A DNA stretch of 64,000 nucleotides from Auriscalpium vulgare (Eukaryota > Basidiomycota > Agaricomycetes > Russulales > Auriscalpiaceae). Below the pieces are notes generated by a model. It was given only the letters and a program-made list of their open reading frames with translations. It was not told the origin of the DNA and made no database searches. Positions 11,347 through 23,654 of the stretch are shown here, in pieces. Location: contig JAHBBC010000049.1 in the NCBI GenBank assembly GCA_019915015.1, positions 62,001 to 126,000 of the forward strand, read 5' to 3'. The position numbers were made by a program, and so were the translations under genes. Every line of letters begins with the position of its first letter. Position 1 is the stretch's first letter.

Positions 11347-12894
11347 AGGGCGCGCGGAGACAGCGTTCTCGTTGAATGCGAGCTTCTCGACCGCACGGCT
11401 GATGGAGACTCCCTTCTGCGCAATTGTGGCACGCACGAAAGAGTGCTGCTCCGCCCCGGCAGACACGGTAATGGCGCCCGCCTCGAGTAGAGCATGCTCA
11501 AGGTCATCAATCAGGTCCGCGGGGTCCTCGATGCCGACACACAGTCGAATTAAATCCTCCGGAAGACCGCGCTCTGCTCGAATGGCAGGATCGATTGAGG
11601 CGTGGCTGCCATATAGCGTTATTGTTGAGAAGATGTACATGTGACGAAGAAACTCACGACATAACGCAGGGCATGCTGATGAGCGAATTCACACAGCCAA
11701 AGCTAACGCTGATGCCCCAGAGCCGAGCAGCACCTACGATGCGCTCGCTGAGGGCCGTGTCTCCTGTCGTAAAGCTGAGAACAGCTCCATATCCATCGGC
11801 ATTGCGCTCGTGAATTTCCCGGCCAGGATGGTTCGGTAAGCCAGGGTAATTGACCTTGAAACCAAGGCGGTCTAGCATAGCCGCCACCGCCATCGCGGTT
11901 TCTTGCTGACGATCCATGCGGATAGCAAGCGTCTTGATTCCGCGCAGGAGCAGGAAGCAGTCAAACGGCGAGAGCGCGTTCCCGACGGAATTGATCACAA
12001 ATGCCATTTGCTGCCAGAAAGAGGTCAATAAACAGATAGGCCAGAGTACGTCCTCCAACTCACCTTCGCAAGATCGTCGCGGTTGCAAGTGATTACGCCA
12101 GCCATCAGGTCGTGGTGGCCGCTCAGGTACTTGGTCGCGCTGTCGTACACGATGTCCGCGCCGTACTCGAGCGGGCGCTGCAGGTACGGGCTCATCATCG
12201 TGTTGTCTACGACGACGAGCGCATCCGGCGCGCGCGCTTTGACGTCGGCCGCGATCGTCGCGAGGTCTGCAATCCTCAACAACGGGTTAGTGGGGCTCTC
12301 AAGGAGCACCATGGCGGTCTTGCCGGCCTTGATGTGAGCGTGGAGGTTCTTGGGGTTAGTAGTGTCGACGTGGTGCACAGTAACACCGCCGTGGGTCTTC
12401 AGATAGGTTAGCAGACGGTTGGTTCCGCCGTAGATGTCGTCGCCGGCGATGACCTCGTCGCCCGGCTTGAGAATGCGGAGTATTACGTCCAGCGCGGCCA
12501 TGCCGGAGGCCACAGTAAAGGCATGGCCTGCGGATGATATTTTGGCGATGTGGTGCTCTGAAGATCCAAGTCAGAACACGTCGGGGGATTGCCGAGCAAG
12601 AGTGGTGGGCGCCCGCTTAGCGATCGCACGCTGCTCACCGAGATGGCTGCGGGTCGGGTTCCCGCTCCTCGTGTAGTCATACTCGCCGCTGACACCCTTG
12701 AAGGTCGCGGTCTGATATATGGGCACGGAGCTGGACCCATACTGGTCCTTCTGGTCAGGGTTCTCGACAGTCGCGACGAGCGTGCCCAATCGGTAGGGCT
12801 TGCGGGGGCGGTAGGGGGACTCTGGCTCTGGAGTCGGCAGATCGTGCTGAGGGATCAGACCCTGCTGGGATGTCTCTATGGTAGCAGGAGCCAT
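9614..12894 (-). CDS. Apparent cystathionine beta-lyase / mevalonate kinase fusion
   Basis: One continuous multi-exon reading frame encodes two enzymes. It starts at 12894 (MAPATIETSQQGLIPQHDLP) with a full PLP-dependent trans-sulfuration lyase, which cleaves cystathionine to homocysteine. It then runs without a stop or an in-frame ATG into a full GHMP-family mevalonate kinase, which phosphorylates mevalonate, ending at 9614. The junction lies inside one exon (about 11250-11615): DLIDDLEHALLEAGAI, some 45 residues including SISRAVEKLAFNENAV, then EWFVSAPGKVILFGEHAVVH. Splice sites on both sides keep the frame. One alternative is a separate kinase transcript starting at the in-frame ATG at 11640, inside the last lyase intron; another is an unseen 5' exon. 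The fusion rests on the reading frame only. Confidence 0.7.
11347..12894 (-). other. Cystathionine beta-lyase module of the fused frame
   Basis: Cys/Met-metabolism PLP enzyme (fold type I) of methionine synthesis. Visible in order: VPIYQTATFKGVSGEYDYTR and SGNPTR near the N-terminus; MASGMAALDVILRILKPGDE; DDIYGGTNRLLTYL; VVDNTMMSPYLQRPLEYGAD with the cofactor-binding Asp; and the PLP-lysine motif DSATKYLSGHHDLMAG. The C-terminal part has SVSFGCVNSLISMPCVMS spliced to HASIDPAIRAERGLPEDL and RLCVGIEDPADLIDDLEHAL. The lyase appears complete. Beta-lyase is preferred over gamma-lyase from the SGHHDLMAG context. Confidence 0.85.
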
Positions 12895-13053
12895 GTTGGA
12901 GAGAGTGAAAGAGAGGAAATGTGCAACGAGGATGTATGCACGCCGACGCGGATCGTGAGAGTGTATTGCGCGAGCGTTGCAGAGCCGCCTCGTTCCAGCT
13001 TCGGCCTCTCTCTTCGCTTTATACCACCATCCGACCCGACAAGCTCGGCAGTT

Positions 13054-13731
13054 ATGCCGCCCAGACGCCATCAGCGTATGTCTTCCATCCTCGCTGCACC
13101 GTACACGTTCTCAGTCTCCTCGGTGCAGCGGCGCGGCAGACACAGGCGGTCTCCGCGCTCGACTCGGAGGTCATCGCCAAACGCACGAAGAGGCACCTAG
13201 ATGAGTTGGAGGTATTTGCTGCTCGCCTAATCACATTAGATCGACTTCATCCCGGTCTCGTCGGTCATTTAGCGCTCAAATTATGCCGAGCCGTCCTCCT
13301 CGTATCTGGGTATGGAGGAAGAGGAGGAGACCGCCGGCAAGTCTGCGAAGGGGCGGGCACGGCAGACCATCTCCGACAGACGCAGCCTATCCGGGGCCGG
13401 AGCGAAGCGAAAGAAGTCGACCATGAACATACGCTCTGCTGTCTTGTACAAGAAGAATCTCGCCACGCTTATAGACGAATCGGTACGCCCGTGACAAGGA
13501 AGAAATCTCATTTGGCTCTCATCCGATTCACAGGGCATCGCCAGCCTTCCCTCTCATCTGTCTACGTATCTGACCGCAGAGACTGGCCCTCCAAGGGAGC
13601 CTGCCCGCATGTTGTGTTCCGTGTGCGGATACTGGGGAAGTTACAGGTGCAAAAAGTGCGCTATGCCATATTGTGATATGAACTGCCAAGGTGTCCACGA
13701 CGAAACGCGATGCGAACGACGTATTGTGTGA
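13054..13731 (+). CDS. VPS71: HIT-type zinc finger protein, SWR1-complex subunit Vps71/ZNHIT1
   Basis: Subunit of the SWR1 chromatin remodeller that deposits histone H2A.Z. My spliced model begins MPPRRHQPARQTQAVSALDS, continues EVIAKRTKRHLDELERSNYA, then an acidic/basic linker (MEEEEETAGKSAKGRARQTI) and NIRSAVLYKKNLATLIDES. It ends with a C-terminal HIT zinc finger: MLCSVCGYWGSYRCKKCAMP then YCDMNCQGVHDETRCERRIV. Cys/His spacing is complete (CxxC, CxxC, YCxxxC, HxxxC). The finger sits at the extreme C-terminus, as in ZNHIT1. Three introns are required. The gene is divergent from the lyase-kinase fusion with 159 bp between starts. Confidence 0.85.
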
Positions 13732-16028
<2,297 letters not shown>

Positions 16029-17422
16029 CCATCATCGTACCTGGATAAAAAAGCGGTGGCGCAAAGAACGTTTAGCGCAGTTTTGGCCACTAAAAATACC
16101 CGCCTTGTGAAGTGTCAAGCCGTCGGCGGTGCGGCTGCAGAAGCTCGGGAGAGGGAGCTCGCAATAATCAATTGTACATTTATCACGATCTCACCGAGTT
16201 TATGAAGACAGGAGGTGCTGCGAATCATATGGTACATACTTCTGTCCTCGCCAGATCAGGGTGCGGCGCGACGCGACGCCCATCTTCTCGGCCCACACGC
16301 AGTATTATTGGTCTAGCAGCGTGTCAGGAATATCTCAGCCGTTGATTGAGAGCGAAGAGAGAACCGCGACGGCATGTAGGGAAGATGGTATCTAGTACTA
16401 GTCTCCCTGAGGCAGAGTAGCTAGATTCAACCTTCGCAGGCTCAGGATCACCTACTATTGGACACTAGTACGTCTACCACCTAACCGCGGATGTGGACCA
16501 GCTCGACGGCAGCCGCGCGCATAGCGTGCCGTGCCACTAGGGATGCCTGAGGCGCTGCCCACTGGCCTACTGGCATCACGACTGCGTTCGATTACTTATT
16601 GGATGCCAGAGCGGGCCCGGGATCATCCTGCTTTTCAAGCAAGTGGACGACCGATGGCATAGTAGTCAAAGATGGGCCCAGGACCCAGGCAGTAGCAACT
16701 CCGTTCAGACTCGGAGACAGCCCAACTAGACTGACCAGGCTTCTACTGAGCCAGTGACGCGACAGGCCGGGTGCCAACCTCCTCGTTAGTACTTGGGCCT
16801 GGTAGCCCGGGCAGGAAAACCCCAGTGGACGGACTCATGGGAACAGACATGCGCTGACTTCCCCCTAGTTGACAGGACAGACAAATGGCAAAAGCGCTTG
16901 TAGAGCAAAGTACTCATTCATCAAGCACACGGAGTAGACTCATATATACACGTCCGTTACAGTGAAGTCTACGAGGCTGTGAGAGGCTAGAATTGAGCGT
17001 GAGCAGCCATAGTCAAGGAAAAGGTTAGAATAAGGTTAGACTACTTAATCAACCATCAGCTGTCAAAGTCAGCTACGGAGACTACTATCGTGACAGCGAG
17101 GGGAAATGACACAGAACCTGACTATATGAACGGCGAGGGATCCAGGATAAACGCATGCAACATAAGTTCGCAAGATGGATGATGATGATGTGATGATGAT
17201 GATATGAGGAACGACTACAAATGAAGAGATGCGCGACATACAAGCAAAACAAGCGAGACGGCAGGACAGATGAGATAAAAGGATCAGAATATATCGCCGC
17301 TCCCAAATAAGTGGGGAGACGTGGGTGCCATGCAGAGAGAACGAGAGCGAGAAGAATGGCATGCAGATGAAGCGAATGGTTGGTGCAGAGGGAAACAAGA
17401 TGACAGAAACAATAGGTAGGTG
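16029..17422. other. 1.4 kb intergenic stretch without recognised gene
   Basis: Between the convergent homocitrate synthase and histidine kinase. Frames are short and show no motif. It contains a GAT-type microsatellite. No inverted-repeat element or tRNA was found by eye. Confidence 0.5.
17177..17203. repeat. GAT trinucleotide microsatellite
   Basis: An imperfect run of GAT units (two tracts of four units interrupted by a TG step) in intergenic DNA. Confidence 0.75.
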
Positions 17423-20400
17423 TCATGACATGCCGAGGCGGGAGAATATTTCTGAGAGCGTTTTGAAGGCGACTGGCTTGACGAGACTGCCGATGATGAT
17501 GATGTTAATTTGTATCAGAACAAGTAAACGTAGTGCTTACTAGCCATCGACACCTGCTTCAAAAGCCCTGCGTTTATCCTCTAGCGATGACATTCCGGTG
17601 AGAGCTAAGATGCGACATCGGTGATCGGATTGACGGGACTCTTCTATCCTTCGTATCTGTGTCGTTGCTCCGTATCCTATCACGCAAAGCAAGTCAATGG
17701 TGAACAACAAGGATACATGGTATAGCATACCATCCAGCACGGGCATGGATAAGTCGAGCAAAACAACGCTAGTGCAATTGTCAATATCAAGCGTCAGGCA
17801 TACAGTGACGACACTCACTCAAAGAGTCCGTCTGATTCGAAGACTTGAACCCCCTCACGTCCATCAACTGCATCTCTGAATGCGTAGCCCTATTGTCCAA
17901 GCAGTCAGGAAAGGCTCAGATAAAACACAAACAACTGACCTTTCCGGACAGCCACTTGATGCTGTGGCCAAGAACAATTAAGATACAGCCGGCTTTCAGC
18001 TAATGGGACGTACAGGAGATTCCGAAGGATGCTGTTGTCTTCCACCACGAGCACGCGCATAGCATTCGCATTTGCGTGCCTCAAGGATCCGACGGAGGAC
18101 TTGAGCAGCGATCCACCTGTGCCCACAGGTATCGTCGGACTCGGGGCCATATGAGACTGACTCAAAGCTCGCGCCCGGCTGACGGGTGGCTCCTCAGACG
18201 CCGGCCCTTCTTCCTGAACGGTCGCGGGCATGTCATTCCACGTCGCAGTAGGGTGCACCGTGATAGATCGTGGCCCCAGAGATGGTCGGCGGGTGCCCAC
18301 TACGCTCCCTGAAGTCTCCTCCGAATTGCGACGCGCTACAGCTGACGGGGAGATCAGTGTCGGCTGCCCCGCGACTGGCGTGGTCGACCCAGACACCCTA
18401 GGAGTGGTTTCGGCGATCTTGAGCGCATGTAGACAGAGTTTCAGCGCCGCCCTCAAACGAGACGGACCACCTGGCTTGAAGACGGTCCGACAGAAGCCTC
18501 CTAATCGCTCAAACTCCGTTACCGCGGCCCCCAGTTGTGCGTCACCCCGCGCCTCGGTCAGAATAATGAACGGCCTGCCTACGTCCTTCCGCTGGATAGC
18601 ATGCGAGAGGGGCGCCAGATCATCGTTCGTAACCACTATATCGCCGGGATCGCCAGGAGAGGCTAGCTTGAGGCCCCACCACTTCACCAGGTAGTTGGTC
18701 ACAACCCTGCGAAGCAGCTGCACGCCCCGATGTGCACCGTCGAAGCCGTGCAGTAAGATAGTCCGCGAGTACTCAGTCGTCAGCGGCTCAAAGATAGTAT
18801 TCGCGGAGTCATCTGCAGTCCTCTCAGCCATGATGGTGACCTTGATCTCCGTTCCGACATTCTCGGCGCTCCAGACATCCACTTTCCCGTCGACGGCCTT
18901 GGATTGAACGATACTGTTGACGATCGCCAAGCCAAGCCCAGTCCCCGTTTGAAGTGGGTTTTCTTGAGAGAATGGGTGAAACAGTTGGTTCTGTAGAATA
19001 TTGAGCATCTGTACGTGACGGCCTCTCACATTCGTTGTTACCTTCAAGAAGTCTTGACTGATCCCCTGTGGCCCGCCGTCAGTGAGCTGCGAAGTATATC
19101 GCAACACCGCGCTAACCTTTCCTGTATCCACGACTGAGAGCTCTATCTTGACTTTATCTGGTTTCAGATCAGGTGAGGAAGGTAGTTGGCGTAGAAGTAC
19201 ATGGATATAGCCGTCCTGAAGGTGAAGTCAGCTTTCGCCATGGTCGAGGTGGGCCAATGACGTTACCGAAGTGAACTTCAAACTGTTTCCGAACAGGTTC
19301 ATCAAGACTCGACGAATACCGCCCTTCTCGCATTTCAAGGCCCAGCCCTGTAAACGTGTGAGAAGTACCCCAAGAGTTATACGTCAGGACAAACCGCTTC
19401 GCGGTCACCAATTTCCACCACGATCTCTACATGCTTCTTGACCTTGTTGCTGTTAGGGTCTTGCCACGGAGGTGAGTACAAGCTCCCTATCTCTGAATCA
19501 TTGAATGCGTGTGTCCGAGCCCGATGGCCAATCCAACATCCGTCGACCGCTTCCTCCACTAGTTGCATGAGATCCACTCTGGATACCCTCAATTAGTAAA
19601 AAAAAAAAGGGTACGAGCGTCCCAAGCACATACTTCGTAAGATGGATGACATGTTCCAATCCGCCGGCCTTGGCGTTGCCACTAAGCTTCGTAAAGTCCA
19701 GAACGTGATTCACAGTTTCTACTAGAGATGTCCCGCATGCTTGCACGGTCTGAAGGAATGAAACTTGACTATGGGTCAGTGTAGTGTCCGCTAGAAGCTC
19801 GGCTGCAGCTAGGATTCCATGTAACGGTGTCCGCAGCTCATGAGAGATACTAAACAAAAGACGAGGTCAGCGCTCAGACGGCACACGTCTAGAAGAAGAC
19901 TCACTTCGAGATGAACAAGGATTTCGCCTTATCAGCTAAAGTCATTCTGCGCTTCAGAACAGCAGATAGGATGATAACACCTGTACCGCCTATGAGTAGG
20001 CAGTAGCTGCGGACAGCGAGCGACTACCGACCTATAGCACGCAAATACGACAGTTCGTGTCCCTCCAGCTGCCAATGTCAGTCAACAAAAAGGATCAAGG
20101 GAAGAGTGTACGACGCATACAAATCGTTTTCCATGCTCCGAGGAATTGTATGCGCATATCACGGCGAACGGCTGCTTATCAATGTTGAATATCGGCACAC
20201 CTAATCAAACGTCGACCACATGCTCCTCGAACCCTAAAGAAACAAGCCACTCACTCAATGCGTATTGTATGCCACTGGGGATGAACGGCCGCAGCGGTGC
20301 AGGCACAACGCCCTCGAATATACGCCCATCTGGATACTTCATGAACGTGTCCCAGAGCTTCCCGCAATCTTCAGCAGTCAGCTGGTGGGTTGTCGTGCCG

Positions 20401-23273
20401 ACGGAGGCGTCCGCGCTGTGCACAAGTACGGACACTATAGCTTCCGAGCCTACCGTTTCTAGCACTTCGCCGTGGGACACGTCCATGACAATTGCGCCCT
20501 CGACATCCAGCGTCTTCTTGACGAGCTTAGCAGCACGTCCGTATACTTGATCCATGGAGAACGAGCTCGTCAACCGCGGTTCCGACCCCTCACTAGGCTC
20601 CAGGTCAATCTCGAGACACTCCCGCGTAAATTGCTCCATCTGCAAAGATGGTATTAATACTGAGTGGATGTCCGCCGCGTCTATTATGTCCGGATACACA
20701 TACCGAGGTTTGTATCCGATCGCGGATACGCAGCTGAATCTTGTCCCGCCATAACTCCATCTCCCGCATCGCGATAGCCTGATACAGTAGATCGTCAGAT
20801 CTAGTCAACCGGCGCAAGAGAGGGAACGCACGGCAAATTCCTTGAGCGTATGCCGTTGTCGGGGGCTAAAATCTTGCCGTGGAACGTCATCCATCACCGC
20901 CAGCGTGCCGATATTGTATCCATCCTGCGTGCGCAGCGGCGCGCCTGCGTAGAATCGGACAAGTGATGGGCCGACAACAAGCGGCTGTCGTTGTGATGCG
21001 TATTCAAGGCACCGCCCGGTGAACGCACGAAGAAGCGACTCACGTTCTTTTCAAATCGCCAGTCTTCAATCGTGTCCAAAACGACCAGTGGTTCATCGCC
21101 CCTGCAGGGGTCAGTATGTGCCTAGAATGCGGCACTGGACGCTGCTCACCGTTGCAAAATCGCGTGAGCGCATATACAGCCCGTCCTAGGAACGGTATGC
21201 ACGTCCCGGGCCCATCCCGCTGTAACCGGGCCAGTCGAATTCAGGCCCAGCCGTGCGCATGTAATAACTGAATATCACTCACACGCCGACTTCATCCACC
21301 TGCAATTCTATTCAATAACGCGAGGAACATTCCAACAGCACAACTTACTGCTCGTTTCCGTCTATGAGGCTGATGATGACGGTCTTTGAATTGAACACAA
21401 GCTTCGTTAGGTGTTCAATACGGTCGAAATTGGTATCGGGGCCCGTAGCCCATATATTGAATTGATGAAGTGCTCGACGGCGCTCGAGCTCGTCCGGAGG
21501 ATAAGGTGGCGCCAAGTAGCCAAGCTCGGCAAACATCGATTCCTCCTTCATCGAGCGCCCTGCCTTGAGCGTAATCGCCGAGGAAGAGCCCGTCCGCTGT
21601 CCACTGAGTGACTCGGGGCTTACAGACTGTGGCAAGGGCGACGACGTCTGACGTGTGAGGATCACACGCCGCGGCAGTGCGGGGACGGTCTGTATCGCGG
21701 GTGAGGAACCCTCATAAGCAGGCGCCGTGTGATGTCGCGGAGCATCCGGGCGGAGAAGCGACGCAGACGGTGGACTGTGCGCGGGGGAGGAGCCGATACC
21801 AAAGTAGTCGTCGTCTTCATCATGCTCGGCATTCGAGCCGGCCGGAGCGGTGGCTGGCTGAGGCAAGCCTGGCTTCACATACAGCGAGAAAGGCGACGAC
21901 TCATCGGGGGGTTTTTCAGCCGGAACGTCGACGTTCGGAGGTGTGGACGGTGGGCTCCCTTGGATAGAGCTTAGTCGACCAGGTTCTACGTCAGTTGTTC
22001 CCTCCCAGAAGCTTGCAAGACGCGGCTTCCGTCCAGGCGATAGCGATGCAGTGCCCGCACTGATATCACCCAACCCATATGTGCCAGGCAGGACTGCCAT
22101 TGCATTTCGAAAGGGATCTGTGAGCTCGTGCTCTGGTGATGGCAGGGCCAGAGGGGCGATGTTCACACGCACAGCCGCCCATCGCATGGCGGCAGCTGCA
22201 GTCGCTGATTCTGCGATGGACACGGGTGGAACTCCGTCCAAGGACACTGGCAAGGGTCGCGGATGTGTTGAAGATCGGATGTCAGCGAATGAATTGCGGA
22301 GCCGATGGGAGGTGGAAGGCGGTGGGGGGTTATTGACGGGCCGGCGAGCAAGGGGAGATGACCGCGAGGAGGACGCCATTGGGCTGAGTATATCTGGAGG
22401 TGAATTACCCTTTCCAGGAAGTCCCGAGGGTTGCAGGGTATCGCTTTCGTCTTCATGCGAAAAAACCTTGCTCGAAGATGCTACTGTGGAGAGTAAAGAC
22501 GCGTCGCGAACCGGAGTGGGCTCTTCTAGATCAAGCTCTCCGATGGCAGAGGTAAGGTCAGTCACGCCCAAAGATTGATAGAAAGAAGATCGAGGGGGGT
22601 TCGGTGTCTTGTGCGGATCCCAGCGGCCCAGAGCATACGCGCTGATGAAGGCTGCCCAGTCATAATCCGAGACGGAAGGCTCTCCCTTCCTCTGCAGGTA
22701 TGAAGCCTCGGAGGTATGATCATGGAGCGGAAATGTCGCAGGCGCTGCTTCGGATAGCGAGGAGGGGGCTAAGGGCACCGGAGGTAAAGCGGGAGGCTTG
22801 TGAGGAACATCATACTGTATATGCGTACCGTGCTCACCGCCGGGATCTGATCTCCTGCTCATCTCGTCGCGTAAGCTCATGACGGAGTTATACAGCGGCT
22901 TGGACATGGAGTTTTTATGGGAAATTTCCCCAGGAGCAGAATCTGCGTCCTTCGGCAAGAGCATGCGGCTGGAGGACGGAGACTGGGAGCGCGGGGACGC
23001 CACGGGAGTGCTGCCCTCGCTGACGGAAGAGCCCGAGGGCTTGGATGGCAGCAGGAAAGAATCGCGCTCGACCGCAGAGGCGGTCGCCGGCCGTGCTGAG
23101 CGACGGACTCCGCGTTTGGCAGGCGCTATATGGACATGAGGCAAGAAGGACACGCTGGGGTTTGCCTGTGCCGAGAGGGAAAGTGGGAGGGACACTTCGT
23201 CGACGGAGATCGCGGAGACGGCCAGCGGGGGATTGGAGGAGCGGTGGACGGTTGGTGGAGGCTGGTCTGGCAT
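17423..23273 (-). CDS. Hybrid histidine kinase with GAF domains and C-terminal receiver
   Basis: Fungal two-component sensor, apparently without membrane spans. A Ser/Pro-rich disordered N-terminus of about 600 residues precedes a GAF-like region: FNIWATGPDTNFDRIEHLTK, VIISLIDGNEQ and YNIGTLAVMDDVPRQDF. A second GAF-like region follows (QVYGRAAKLVKKTLDVEGAI through EAIVSVLVHSADAS). The kinase has the phospho-acceptor H-box ISHELRTPLHGILAAAELLA, an N-box near NLFGNSLKFTS, and FSQENPLQTGTGLGLAIVNS. The receiver shows MRVLVVEDNSILRNLL and the acceptor Asp in VVLLDLSMPVLDG. An apparent stop at GVDG is an intron boundary: splicing 17540 to the next exon restores GVDGYLVKPVAFKTLSEIFS with the conserved Lys and ends at 17423. 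The start at 23273 (MPDQPPPTVHRSSNPPLAVS) is preferred; the upstream His/Arg-rich open frame looks like leader. It probably signals through an HPt protein to the HOG-type pathway. Confidence 0.85.
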
Positions 23274-23654
23274 CAAAGTAGGCGGCCGTCGGGTGGATGG
23301 GTGTGGCCGATTGGAGACGGAGGACGCGCGGAGGACGACGGGAGGACGACGGTGATGATGGGCTGAAGAGAAAGGGAAAAGGAACGAGTGTCTAGAAGGA
23401 GGAGAGAGGCGTCGTGGACACGGTCGCCGACGGCGAGCACATAGAGATGAGCGACGATGACGGCGGCGATGAGGAAGGCGAGAGATGGCGACCCCGGACC
23501 GCGAATGTCGCTCCACCCCCCGGGCCTCTCAACCGCCCGTTGACGTCAGTGTTTGGGCTTATATTACGCGTAAGGTACCTTAACTGGCCTTGCCGCCGGC
23601 CTCCCCAGTAAACACTCCGAGTCACTCATTCCTACAACAAATCTATAGCTTGTG
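23274..23654. other. Intergenic region between dolichol kinase stop and histidine kinase start
   Basis: 381 bp between two genes on the same strand. It should contain the histidine kinase promoter and leader. The minus strand is open for 80 codons with His/Arg-rich content, not resembling a protein domain. Confidence 0.4.

Noticed and set aside
17540..17545. Premature stop truncating the histidine kinase receiver
   Set aside because: The stop overlaps a good GTAAGC donor and splicing restores YLVKPVAFKTL.
23274..23516. Upstream open extension of the histidine kinase (His/Arg-rich)
   Set aside because: Composition is unlike a protein domain; the ATG at 23273 gives a cleaner N-terminus. The extension is probably 5' leader.
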